Positions 37,506 through 45,629 of a DNA stretch of 64,000 bases are shown here, one piece after another. Origin of the DNA: CAZHFA01 sp964534945 (GTDB lineage Bacteria > Bdellovibrionota_C > UBA2361 > CAKMMH01); NCBI GenBank assembly GCA_964534945.1, contig CAZHSB010000002.1, forward strand, positions 1-64,000. The letters are read 5' to 3'. The notes under the pieces are model-generated. The model was not told the origin of the DNA, did not search any database, and saw only the letters and a program-made list of their open reading frames with translations. Each line of letters opens with the position of its first letter. Position 1 is the stretch's first letter. A program made the position numbers and the translations under genes.

Positions 37506-38693
37506 ATGGATAATTTAAAATATGTTATTTTAGGATTAGGCATCGAGGGGCAAGCAACTTTAAGATTTTTATTAAAAAAAAATATTGATGCAAAAAACAT
37601 CTTTCTGGCAGATAAGAACGAAAAATCATTAGAATCCCCTGAAATATTCAAGTTTTTAACAAAGCTTCCTAAAGAAAATTTGTTTATAGGAGAAAATTAT
37701 TTAGACTCTCTAGATTATTGCGATGTAGTAGTAAAATCTTCTGGGGTTTGCATAAACAAAACACCTAAATTATCTAACTATTTAGAATCAAAAAAAATAA
37801 GGCTTAGCTCTAATACAGATTTATTTTTCGAAAATAAGAAAGGAAAAGTAATAGGAATTACAGGCTCAAAAGGAAAAAGCACGACGACAACATTAACTTA
37901 TGAAATTTTTAAAAATGCAAAGTTTAAGGCATCTCTTGTTGGAAACATTGGAAACCCCTCAACTGATGCATTAGAAAATGATTCTACTGATACTTTTTAT
38001 ATTTTTGAGATGTCTAGTTATCAACTTGAAAATTTTAATCATTTTTTAGACGCAGGAATTTTCACAAGCTTTTTCCCTGAACACTTAGATTATCATTTAT
38101 CATTAGAAAATTATTTAAATGCAAAATTAAATCTTGTAACACATATAAAAGACGACGGACTCCTTATCTATAATAAAATATTAGAAAATATTTACCCAAG
38201 CGTTTTGTCATTAAAGTGCAAAAAAGATGTATCTTTTGATGAACATAATAAAGTTGAGGGGCATTACATCTATATTAACGATAAAGAATTCATTGATACA
38301 GATACATTAAAATTAATTGGAAAGCATAATTTTCAAAATGCNNNNNNNNNNNNNNNNNNNNNNNNNNNNNNNNNNNNNNNNNNNNNNNNNNNNNNNNNNN
38401 NNNNNNNNNNNNNNNNNNNNNNNNNNNNNNNNNNNNNNNNNTTTTTAAAAGATAGTGGCATAAGAATTTTAGAAGAAATGAAAGTTTTTTATGAACAAAA
38501 AAAAGAAGAATTACCTAAATTTAAAATTTTTGATTCTATGGAGGGTGTCGTTCCCTTTTGCGTAAAAGATCAACCCAAAAACACGATTTGTCTTTTATCT
38601 TGCGCCTCTCCAAGCTATAGCATTTTCAAAAATTATATAGAAAAAGGGACTCTTTTTAAGGAAGCTATTCAAAAACTTTCTCTAGAAATTTAA
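37506..38693 (+). CDS. MurD-type ligase, probably L-glutamate-adding MurD2; interrupted by gap
   Basis: The P-loop GITGSKGKSTTT is near residue 120, the MurD N-terminal Rossmann fold precedes it, and IFEMSSYQLEN, FTSFFPEHLDYHLSLENYLNAK and LIGKHNFQN follow. After the N run the C-terminal ligase domain ends with CLLSCASPSYSIFKNYIEKG. Only about 361 residues are visible; family members have roughly 440-460, so the 100 N hide about 80-100 residues. It adds glutamate to UDP-MurNAc-L-Ala in the cytoplasm. Adjacent murL implies that the substrate is L-Glu (MurD2) rather than D-Glu; this is inferred from context. Confidence 0.85.
   Translation: MDNLKYVILGLGIEGQATLRFLLKKNIDAKNIFLADKNEKSLESPEIFKFLTKLPKENLFIGENYLDSLDYCDVVVKSSGVCINKTPKLSNYLESKKIRLSSNTDLFFENKKGKVIGITGSKGKSTTTTLTYEIFKNAKFKASLVGNIGNPSTDALENDSTDTFYIFEMSSYQLENFNHFLDAGIFTSFFPEHLDYHLSLENYLNAKLNLVTHIKDDGLLIYNKILENIYPSVLSLKCKKDVSFDEHNKVEGHYIYINDKEFIDTDTLKLIGKHNFQNXXXXXXXXXXXXXXXXXXXXXXXXXXXXXXXXXXFLKDSGIRILEEMKVFYEQKKEELPKFKIFDSMEGVVPFCVKDQPKNTICLLSCASPSYSIFKNYIEKGTLFKEAIQKLSLEI
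38342..38441. other. assembly gap inside the murD-type gene
   Basis: 100 N of placeholder length. The reading frame happens to continue, but comparison with MurD family length suggests that more coding sequence is missing than 100 bases. Confidence 0.95.
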
Positions 38694-39785
38694 TCTTAAA
38701 TTTTCAGAAGATATTGATGTACTATCTTCTTCTAATTTTATCTTTAATCGTAAATTATTTTCGCTATCCGCATTTTTAAGCGCTGTTTCAAAAGAAATTT
38801 TTCCATTTTTATATAAATCATATAATGAGTCATCAAAAGTTTTCATTCCAATTGATGAACCTTTTTCAATAGCCTCTTTTAATGATGAAATTTCTCCTTT
38901 AAAAATCAAATCTTTTACTCTCGGACTATCAAGTAGAATTTCAAAAGCTACAATTCTTTTTCCGTCTATTGTTGGAACTAAACGCTGGCTTATTACACTC
39001 TTTAAATTTAAACTTAAATCCATATAAACTTGTGCTTGTTTTTGAGAAGGGAAAAAGTTTACTATTCTCTCTATCGCTTGATTTGCATTATTACTATGAA
39101 GCGTGGCTAAACAAAGATGTCCAGTTTCAGAAAAATGAATCGCAGAAGCCATTGTTTCTTCATCTCTGATTTCTCCTATCAATACTACATCAGGAGCTTG
39201 CCTTAAGGCATTTTTTAAAGCTGTTTGGTAATCCTTAGTATCCATTCCAACTTCTCTTTGAGATATAACTGATTTTTTATGTTCATGCACAAATTCAATT
39301 GGATCTTCTATCGATAAGATATGCCCCGCTTCTGTAGAATTCCTATAATCTATCATACTAGCTAACGTAGTAGATTTTCCCGAACCTGTAGCCCCAACTA
39401 CCAACACCAAACCTCTTTTCGCACTAACTATATCTTTTAAAATGTTTGGCAAATTAAGCTCTTCAATTGTTGGAATCTTTGATTTTATATGGCGAATTAC
39501 CATACCAACAACATTTTTTTGCCTAAAAATATTTACTCTAAATCTTCCAAGGTTTTGATAACTTAATGCTAAATTTTGTTCGTTGTATTCTTCAAACTGG
39601 GCTTGCTCTTTTTCAGTCATTACACTTTTTGCTAAATTTTCTGCATCTTCTGCCAAAAGTTTTTCTTCTCCAATAGATTGAAGAACCCCCTCGACTCTAA
39701 TCATTGGCTCACTATCTACACTAATATACAAATCAGATGCATTTTTTTGAACCATCAATTTTAGCAATGCCGAAATATCAACCAT
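38682..39785 (-). CDS. pilU: type IV pilus retraction ATPase PilU
   Basis: 367 residues. Walker A VGATGSGKSTTLA, the ASP box IEDPIEFVH, Walker B LIGEIRD and the HIS box ATLHSNNANQAIERI are present. The C-terminus (FDDSLYDLYKNGKISFETALKNADSENNLRLKIKL) is typical of PilU rather than PilT. It powers or supports pilus retraction at the inner membrane. The gene follows pilT by 15 bases and is convergent with murD, the two coding ends overlapping by 12 bases. Confidence 0.9.
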   Translation of the reverse strand: MVDISALLKLMVQKNASDLYISVDSEPMIRVEGVLQSIGEEKLLAEDAENLAKSVMTEKEQAQFEEYNEQNLALSYQNLGRFRVNIFRQKNVVGMVIRHIKSKIPTIEELNLPNILKDIVSAKRGLVLVVGATGSGKSTTLASMIDYRNSTEAGHILSIEDPIEFVHEHKKSVISQREVGMDTKDYQTALKNALRQAPDVVLIGEIRDEETMASAIHFSETGHLCLATLHSNNANQAIERIVNFFPSQKQAQVYMDLSLNLKSVISQRLVPTIDGKRIVAFEILLDSPRVKDLIFKGEISSLKEAIEKGSSIGMKTFDDSLYDLYKNGKISFETALKNADSENNLRLKIKLEEDSTSISSENLRLNF

Positions 39786-39800
39786 AATAATAAAACCTTT

Positions 39801-40838
39801 TTAAAACATAGCTTGCGGATTTTCCGCTTTTTCTAAAGCGACATCCTTTTCAATAAGCCCTTTCTCAACTAATGTTTTTAAATGCATATCTAATGTCTGC
39901 ATTCCAACACCTTGAGATGTTTGCATTGTACTTGGAATTTGATGAATCTTTCCCTCTCTAATTAAATTTTTTACTGCTGTCGTTCCAAGCAAAATTTCTA
40001 ATGCTGCGATACGTCCGCCTCCAACTTTTTTACATAATGTTTGCGTAATAATTGCTTGTATTGATTCTGCAAACATTGCTCGAACTTGCCCTTGTTGAGA
40101 CGCAGGAAAAACATCAATAACCCTATCTACAGTTTTTGGAGCGCTTGATGTATGTAATGTCCCAAAAACCAAATGTCCTGTTTCTGCGGCAGTAAGCGCA
40201 AGCTGTATCGTTTCTAAATCTCTCATTTCACCTACTAAAATATAATCAGGATCCTCTCTTAAAGCCGCACGCAAAGCATTTGAAAAAGATTTTGTATGTG
40301 CGCCAACTTCTCTTTGATTGACTAAACATTTTTTTGATTTATGAACAAACTCTACTGGATCCTCTATCGTTAAGATGTGCCCCTCTCTTTCTTCATTTAT
40401 CTGATTTATCATTGCAGCTAACGTTGTAGATTTTCCAGAACCTGTAGGACCTGTGACCAATATAAGTCCCCTTTCTTTTCTTATAACATTTGAAAAGATT
40501 CTTGGAAGCCCGAGCTCCTCCATTGTTAAAATTTTTGTAGGAATTTTTCTAAAAACTGCCCCCATTCCTCTTTGTTGACAAAACACATTGACCCTAAATC
40601 GTGCGACCTCCCCAAACTCAATTGAAAAATCCACATCATTTAATTCTTCAAAAATCTTTCGTTGGTAATCATTCATGATATCATAAATCATCTTCCTTGT
40701 TTCATCAGCGCTTAAGATATCACTACTTACACGCTTCATATCTCCTTGAACTCTAAGTATTGGCGTTTCGCCTGCGCTAATATGTAAATCAGAAGCATCT
40801 TGTTCGCAAGCAAATTGCAAAAGCGAAGATATATCCAT
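39801..40838 (-). CDS. pilT: type IV pilus retraction ATPase PilT
   Basis: 345 residues. Walker A VTGPTGSGKSTTLA, IEDPVEFVH, LVGEMRD and FGTLHTSSAPKTVDR are intact. The C-terminal LIREGKIHQIPSTMQTSQGVGMQTLD is the PilT-specific AIRNLIRE-like region. It drives twitching retraction. Co-transcribed with pilU; no other pilus genes lie in the window. A good ribosome-binding site (AGAGGTGG) precedes the start. Confidence 0.95.
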   Translation of the reverse strand: MDISSLLQFACEQDASDLHISAGETPILRVQGDMKRVSSDILSADETRKMIYDIMNDYQRKIFEELNDVDFSIEFGEVARFRVNVFCQQRGMGAVFRKIPTKILTMEELGLPRIFSNVIRKERGLILVTGPTGSGKSTTLAAMINQINEEREGHILTIEDPVEFVHKSKKCLVNQREVGAHTKSFSNALRAALREDPDYILVGEMRDLETIQLALTAAETGHLVFGTLHTSSAPKTVDRVIDVFPASQQGQVRAMFAESIQAIITQTLCKKVGGGRIAALEILLGTTAVKNLIREGKIHQIPSTMQTSQGVGMQTLDMHLKTLVEKGLIEKDVALEKAENPQAMF

Positions 40839-40986
40839 AAAAATTCCACCTCTATAAATTTTAACTACTTAATAACTACTCTAATTATCGGAAATTATTT
40901 TAAAAAAGTTGACAATTAATTAACTAACGAAAAATATTTAAAAACTTTATTTTTTTTATAAATATGATACACTTACGAAATCTTAT

Positions 40987-41060
40987 ACGCCTATAGCTCA
41001 ATTAGGTAGAGCAACGGATTCCAAATCCGTAGGTTGGAGGTTCGATTCCTTCTGGGCGTG
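40987..41060 (+). tRNA. tRNA-Trp (CCA anticodon)
   Basis: Seven-base acceptor stem ACGCCTA/TGGGCGT, the D-arm, anticodon stem ACGGA/TCCGT around loop TTCCAAA with anticodon CCA, T-arm GGAGGTTCGATTCCTT and discriminator G. The 3' CCA is not encoded. A TATGAT box at 40963-40968 is a likely -10 element. Confidence 0.93.
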
Positions 41061-41124
41061 TTTTTAGGTGGTAATTATAACGATAATTGAAATAATCTTG
41101 ATTCTCGATGTCGTTTAAATGATC

Positions 41125-41502
41125 TTATTTTTGAACAATCTTTACATTAATAACTTCAATCGCCCAGATACCAAAAATTTTTATATTTTCCTTGTATTCA
41201 CTAAATTGTTCTATAGATGTTATTGCTTCTTCGATTGAGTCTGGTTTCGATGATGTGGTTTTATCTATCCCCTCAATTGAATATAAATCAAAAGCAGATT
41301 TATAATGCGCAATTCTTTTTACTTCACAAACAATCATTCTTTCACTTGGCATTGGATAAGTATCAAAAGATATAATATCTCCCGCTACAACTTTAAGGCA
41401 ATCTAATTTATCATTTGAAGTTTTTGTCCTAACTTCTATCGTTTTTGTCCCATCTATTAAGGCATTAAATGCTCGCGTATTTATATCTGTTTTCCATTTC
41501 AT
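41125..41502 (-). CDS. ASCH-domain protein
   Basis: 125 residues, a single small domain. The N-terminal FNALIDGTKTIEVRTK matches the I..G.KT.E.R pattern of ASCH (PUA-like) domains, followed by VVAGDIISFDTYP, the RMIVCEVKRIAHYKSAFDLY strand-helix and a C-terminal strand. ASCH proteins are thought to bind RNA or modified nucleosides. It stands alone between tRNA-Trp and the RNase P RNA; function unknown. Confidence 0.75.
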   Translation of the reverse strand: MKWKTDINTRAFNALIDGTKTIEVRTKTSNDKLDCLKVVAGDIISFDTYPMPSERMIVCEVKRIAHYKSAFDLYSIEGIDKTTSSKPDSIEEAITSIEQFSEYKENIKIFGIWAIEVINVKIVQK

Positions 41503-41589
41503 TATCGAATTTCTAATATAGATTGCTTACTTTTTTACTTTTTAAACATGAAAAATTCATTATCCTAAATGAATTAGCTACCCAAAAAG

Positions 41590-41992
41590 CAATAAAGGAG
41601 AGCAAAGTAAGCGGGATTCTGTGACGCAAAGTCCCATTCGACTTTGGCGATGATCATTCATCTAGACTTATTGTTGCCAACAAGCTCAAGCGACACTACC
41701 TGAAAGTAAAAGATGCGGACAACACCTAAAATTGACAAGTCAATTTTTACCTTCTATTTGGTCTTGCTTTAACTAGGGTTTACTAAGCCAAGAAGTCACC
41801 TTCTTGCTGGTAAGCTTTTACCTTACCTTTTCACCCGTTCTAAAATATTTCTATCTTAGTGGTTTCCTTTTCTGTAGCACTTTCCTTTGATTACTCAAAG
41901 CTGCCGTTAACAGCTAGTTTGTCCTATAAAGTCCCGACTTTCCTCTCGTCTTATAAAAGACCAGCGATCATCTTTACTTTACTCTCCTTTAT
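41590..41992 (-). ncRNA. rnpB: RNase P RNA component
   Basis: On the minus strand the P1 helix forms between AAAGGAGAG... at the 5' end and ...CTCTCCTTT at the 3' end, about 17 pairs. The conserved GAGAGGAAAGTCGGGACT and the 3' ACAGAATCCCGCTTA elements of bacterial RNase P are present, as is the AGAAAAGGAAACC-type core. It is about 400 nt, type A-like by size. It lies directly downstream of the zinc-ribbon gene, a common arrangement. It is the ribozyme that matures tRNA 5' ends. Confidence 0.93.
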
Positions 41993-42029
41993 CTCCTTAA
42001 AATTTGTATTGAATTTCTTTTATTACTAT

Positions 42030-42761
42030 TTATTCTTTTTTGTCTGCATCTTCTTTTTTTATGTATAAAATCCTATTACAACCAGGACAATGCACAACAA
42101 AATTTTCTTTTGCTATATTCACAACTACTTGAGAACCTAATTTCATCGAACAACCACCACAAAGATTCGCTCCTATCACAGGAACAATTGGATCCATGGG
42201 ATTTCTATTCTTTGCCTTATTATATTCTACAAAAATAGATCTTTCTAAATTTTTTATAATACTATCTTTTTTTTGTAAATTTTCTTCTTCTCTCTTTTTA
42301 AAAACGTCATCAGCTTCTTTTCTCGTTTTTGCTAATGCATCAAATGAAGTCTTTAACGCCTTACATTCTTCTACAATTCTATCGTAATCTTTTTTTAAAT
42401 TTTCTATTTCTTCCATTAGAGGAAAAAGGCTCTCTTCCCTTGCATCTAATTGCTTTGAAGCAAACTCAATTTCTTTTTGCGCCGCTTGTTGTGTCCTAAA
42501 ATCATTAAAAGACATTATTGCTTTTCGTCTATCTACTAATTTCTGTCTTTCTTCCCCAATTCTTTTTTCTTCTACCGAATACTTTGCTTCTTTTTCTTTT
42601 AGTAAATTTGATCTACCACTTAATATAACCGCCTTTCTATTAAGTTCTGCATTAATATGAGAATATTGCTTTGTTGACATTTCTTTTTCCATCATCATTC
42701 TTGTCAACGTAGCATCTAATTTCCCAACTTCTATCAAATTTTCAATGAAATTTTCTGACAT
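42030..42761 (-). CDS. coiled-coil protein with C4 zinc ribbon (FlgZ/CdsZ family)
   Basis: 243 residues. A long antiparallel coiled coil (about 5-175) is followed by a C-terminal zinc ribbon with GANLCGGCSMKL and VVHCPGCNRILYI (two CxxC pairs). The family (zf-RING_7/DUF164) includes HP0958/FlgZ of Helicobacter and CT398/CdsZ of Chlamydia, which bind sigma-54 and secretion components. Synteny just upstream of rnpB is seen in several phyla. The window also carries two sigma-54 activators, so a sigma-54 link is plausible but inferred. Confidence 0.85.
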   Translation of the reverse strand: MSENFIENLIEVGKLDATLTRMMMEKEMSTKQYSHINAELNRKAVILSGRSNLLKEKEAKYSVEEKRIGEERQKLVDRRKAIMSFNDFRTQQAAQKEIEFASKQLDAREESLFPLMEEIENLKKDYDRIVEECKALKTSFDALAKTRKEADDVFKKREEENLQKKDSIIKNLERSIFVEYNKAKNRNPMDPIVPVIGANLCGGCSMKLGSQVVVNIAKENFVVHCPGCNRILYIKKEDADKKE

Positions 42762-42928
42762 TTTACCATTCCCTTATTGTTAGAGAGACATACTCACGTT
42801 TTTTATACTAACACGAACAAAACTATAAAAATAGAAAAAAAATAACATTTTTAAACTATTTACCGCCAAAAATAAAAAATATACATGAAAAGAAAAGAAA
42901 AGTGGGGAAAACACGTGGTAAAAGTTGA

Positions 42929-43005
42929 TGGTGGCCCCACAAGGACTTGAACCTTGGACCCACCGGTTATGAGCCGGTTGCTCTAACCAACTGAGCTATA
43001 GGGCC
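42929..43005 (-). tRNA. tRNA with CAT anticodon (elongator Met or lysidine-modified Ile2)
   Basis: On the minus strand the acceptor stem is GGCCCTA/TGGGGCC, discriminator A, with encoded CCA. Anticodon stem ACCGG/CCGGT surrounds loop CTCATAA. The GGCCC acceptor and the CGGCTCATAACCG arm resemble tRNA-Ile2 of other bacteria, but I cannot exclude elongator Met. It is not the initiator: the acceptor has a paired first position and no GGG/CCC anticodon-stem run. Confidence 0.9.
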
Positions 43006-43144
43006 ACATTCAACGAAGAATTATATTAAATAAATATTATCTAAAGTCAAGTGTTTTAAGTAAGACTTTTTATAGAATAACAACAATATATTCCTCCAAA
43101 TAGGAAACTTTTAGATAAAATTTTCGACGACTTTAAAGGTAAAA

Positions 43145-43165
43145 ACATTTTATTTTATAAAATGT
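43145..43165. promoter_or_regulatory. inverted repeat upstream of the Ser/Gly repeat gene
   Basis: Perfect 8-base arms ACATTTTA and TAAAATGT around TTTTA, 35 bases before the ATG. It could be an operator or a 5'-UTR hairpin. No clear -35 element is seen. Confidence 0.35.
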
Positions 43166-43199
43166 AATTTGTATTTAACTTTTATAAAAGGAAATCAAG

Positions 43200-43853
43200 A
43201 TGACATCAATTTCTTATTTAAATACTGCACAGAGTAATCCATATCTATATGGAAATTCTTACAGTACATCGACAAATAGCGTAACAAAGCCGTATATTGT
43301 TGCAACTCAACTTCCTGGATATCTAGGAAACTCATCTAGCACAACAAACTTAGTTAGCTTACTTCAAAACTTTGCAACTCAAATGACAAATATGTTAAGT
43401 CAATTTGTCACTGGAATGTATTCTTTACTTGGAATAAGCCAAGGTGGAACTTCTGATGGATCTTGTCCATATAACCCACTGGCAAGTAGCATGATAGGAA
43501 CAAATTCTGGTTCTTCTTCTAGCATCACAAATTTATTGCAAAATTTATCGGGAGGACTATTAGGAGGGTGTGGTTCATCAAGTTCTACAGGAGAAAGTTC
43601 TGGATTAAGCTTTTCAAATATTTTTAGTGGAATAAAAAATATTTTCTCTGGCTTATTTTCTGGCGGTAGCTCTTCCTCTTCCACTAGCGGACTTTGCAGT
43701 GATTCAAGCTCAAGTGGCTTTAGCTTCTCTAATATTTTTAGCGGAATCAAAGATATGTTCTCTGGGTTATTTTCTAGCGGATCTTCGGGTTCTGGATCAT
43801 GGTTTTCAAATATTTTTAGCAATGTAGGAAGTTTTTTTAGCAACCTTTTTTAA
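43200..43853 (+). CDS. Ser/Gly-rich protein with three FSNIFSGI amphipathic repeats
   Basis: 217 residues, unrecognised. The N-terminal third is Ser/Thr/Asn/Tyr-rich, then a hydrophobic helix (about 50-80, LVSLLQNFATQMTNMLSQFV). From about 100 it is a Ser/Gly linker carrying three copies of an aromatic, amphipathic motif: residues 138-154, 176-192 and 202-217 (FSNIFSGIK, then FSGLF or FSNLF). The protein ends on Phe. Three Cys (89, 124, 166). No classical signal peptide. The ribosome-binding site AAGGAAAT and a strong terminator make it a real, independently transcribed gene. It may self-assemble or associate with membranes; function unknown. Confidence 0.75.
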   Translation: MTSISYLNTAQSNPYLYGNSYSTSTNSVTKPYIVATQLPGYLGNSSSTTNLVSLLQNFATQMTNMLSQFVTGMYSLLGISQGGTSDGSCPYNPLASSMIGTNSGSSSSITNLLQNLSGGLLGGCGSSSSTGESSGLSFSNIFSGIKNIFSGLFSGGSSSSSTSGLCSDSSSSGFSFSNIFSGIKDMFSGLFSSGSSGSGSWFSNIFSNVGSFFSNLF

Positions 43854-43881
43854 TAGCAAATAAAATATCTTTTCTCGCTTC

Positions 43882-43918
43882 GGAGGTATCATAAAATTTT
43901 TATGGTGCCTCCTTTTTT
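43882..43918 (+). terminator. strong Rho-independent terminator
   Basis: GGAGGTATCATAAAA pairs with TTTTTATGGTGCCTCC through G-T wobbles, followed by six T's. It ends the Ser/Gly repeat gene. The rest of 43919-44002 shows nothing else. Confidence 0.9.
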
Positions 43919-44002
43919 ATTAAGATCTCCCCTTTTTGCCTTACATTTTTTATTTACATAATACAAAGAAAAAATCTTTGTAAATTTATTTTTTAACAAA
44001 TA

Positions 44003-44031
44003 TTGACATTATTTTCTCAAAAGTATAAATA
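44003..44031 (+). promoter_or_regulatory. sigma-70-type promoter of tRNA-Lys
   Basis: TTGACA at 44003-44008, a 17-base spacer and TAAATA at 44026-44031, ending 24 bases before the tRNA. Confidence 0.7.
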
Positions 44032-44055
44032 TATAGAGTCTTTTCAAGACAGTGT

Positions 44056-44126
<71 letters not shown>

Positions 44127-44131
<5 letters not shown>

Positions 44132-44170
44132 TTTTTATAATTACCTAAAATAATGATTATAAAAATGGTG
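44127..44170. repeat. 15-bp perfect inverted repeat overlapping the tRNA-Lys 3' end
   Basis: Arms 44127-44141 (CACCATTTTTATAAT) and 44156-44170 (ATTATAAAAATGGTG) around a 14-base loop. The left arm includes the CCA tail and discriminator base of the tRNA. There is no T-run after the stem on the plus strand. The remainder to 44265 shows no gene. Confidence 0.8.
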
Positions 44171-44265
44171 ATTTCCAAAAATTCATTTCCTAAAAAATAA
44201 TATTTAAAAAAACATCAGCATATTTTTTATTTAGCTTTCTGGTTTCTAGCGCTTTATAAGATTTC

Positions 44266-45471
44266 TTACTTTCCAACTTTCTTTGAGATACAAGCCGTTA
44301 TTGTACTCCTCGAATCAAGACCGAAGATCCATTGTTGATTTATTAAATATTTACTTGAATATTTCTTCATGTAATCTAAATAATTTTGAATTTTCTTTGG
44401 TTCAATTGGGGTGGCATTAATAAATAAATATGAAAATTCTTCGAATGCCTTTTCTACCGTATAAACCTTTCCAAAATAATTTTCCATACTCTTCATTTCT
44501 GGAGCTCTTTCTAAAAAATTCAAAAAAGCATACGGATGAAGAAAATACTCCCTTTGGTTCATCGTATAAAATCCCAAAGATTTATTTTTAGCAGGAAGCG
44601 TTTTAAATGTTCCAGTCTTTGCTGAATTATAAGATGATTTTATCTTTTCAAATTCTTTTCTCATAAAATAATAAAGGTTTTTCCCCATTACTTCATAAAA
44701 GCTTACAATTTTATTTTCCTTATCAAAAACAAACTTTAGCATTCCAAGTTCAACAAATTTATATGTTTTATTTCCGAAACACATCGATGGTATTAAAAAA
44801 TTTTGCATTCTATGGACGAATTTTGCTCTCTTAAAAAGCCTAATAAAAACTTTTAATGATTGTTGTAAAGATTTTGAAGCTTCTGGAAATTCTTTCGAAA
44901 TCTTTGAAGAAAAATCAATAAAACGATTAAAATCCTTCAATAAATCTTGAGAAAATGTGTACGTATATTCTCCTTTTTTAAAGCTTATTACATTTCCCTT
45001 TATAGAAAATTCTTTGAAATTATTAATTTCAGGATCTAATGGATGAAGATACGTCCTTGCATTAGTCAAAGAACCAAGATAATAAGGAAGTTTAAATTTT
45101 TGTGGTTCTTTTATTTCTAGAGGAACTAAATTTCCAGTCAAACAATTTTTTCCCTCAAGAAGATAATAAACATCTAAAGATTCTTCTTCAAAAAGTTTCT
45201 TAAATGCTTTATTTTCTAGGATATCGCTATCCTTTGCAAAAAGTGATACTAAATTATTCGTTTCTTTTTGTGCAACAAACAATCCTTGTGGTGTAATTCT
45301 ATAAAATGATTTTAGCGTTTCTATCGGTAATAATTTTTGTAATTTTAAAATGAAATTTAAAATAGCTTCCCTTTCTTCTTTTTTGTAGTCGACCTCTTTA
45401 TCTTGAGAAGACTCTTGAGATTTATCATCATTCATTAAGCTATTTGTATCCAACGTTTCTTTTTCTTCCAT
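44266..45471 (-). CDS. hypothetical protein
   Basis: 401 residues, no signal peptide or membrane segment. The start is acidic and Ser/Asp/Glu-rich (about 1-35). The rest is a mixed fold rich in Phe, Tyr and Lys, with RRMQNFLIP-like basic helices (FKRAKFVHRMQNFLIP), ATP-binding motifs absent, and a C-terminal segment LINQQWIFGLDSRSTITACISKK. No family recognised. It lies between tRNA-Lys and lysC with its own upstream region, divergent from lysC. Composition matches neighbours. Confidence 0.65.
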   Translation of the reverse strand: MEEKETLDTNSLMNDDKSQESSQDKEVDYKKEEREAILNFILKLQKLLPIETLKSFYRITPQGLFVAQKETNNLVSLFAKDSDILENKAFKKLFEEESLDVYYLLEGKNCLTGNLVPLEIKEPQKFKLPYYLGSLTNARTYLHPLDPEINNFKEFSIKGNVISFKKGEYTYTFSQDLLKDFNRFIDFSSKISKEFPEASKSLQQSLKVFIRLFKRAKFVHRMQNFLIPSMCFGNKTYKFVELGMLKFVFDKENKIVSFYEVMGKNLYYFMRKEFEKIKSSYNSAKTGTFKTLPAKNKSLGFYTMNQREYFLHPYAFLNFLERAPEMKSMENYFGKVYTVEKAFEEFSYLFINATPIEPKKIQNYLDYMKKYSSKYLINQQWIFGLDSRSTITACISKKVGK

Positions 45472-45570
45472 GATTGCTTCCTTTACTTATCCTAAAGACA
45501 AGCCATATTTTCAAAGTTTATTATGTTTACGACAAAATATCAACAATTCCTTTTAATAGTAAATAAAATA

Positions 45571-45599
45571 TTTAAAAATGTTAAGCATTAGTTTATACT
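45571..45599 (+). promoter_or_regulatory. putative lysC promoter
   Basis: TTTAAA at 45571-45576, a 17-base spacer and TATACT at 45594-45599, about 30 bases before the ATG. No lysine riboswitch-like structure is visible in this short leader. Confidence 0.4.
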
Positions 45600-45629
45600 T
45601 AATTTAACAAGCTTTTAAATGGTTATTAT

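Noticed and set aside
40909..40940. TTGACA as -35 of the tRNA-Trp promoter
   Set aside because: The only good -10 (TATGAT) is 48 bases downstream, too far to pair; the matching -35 remains unclear.
43400..43843. Minus-strand open frame rich in Pro, Glu and Leu
   Set aside because: It is the antisense shadow of the Ser/Gly repeat gene, whose ribosome-binding site and terminator support the plus strand.
45480..45629. Lysine riboswitch before lysC
   Set aside because: The leader is about 30 nt after the likely promoter and shows none of the long conserved lysine-riboswitch helices.
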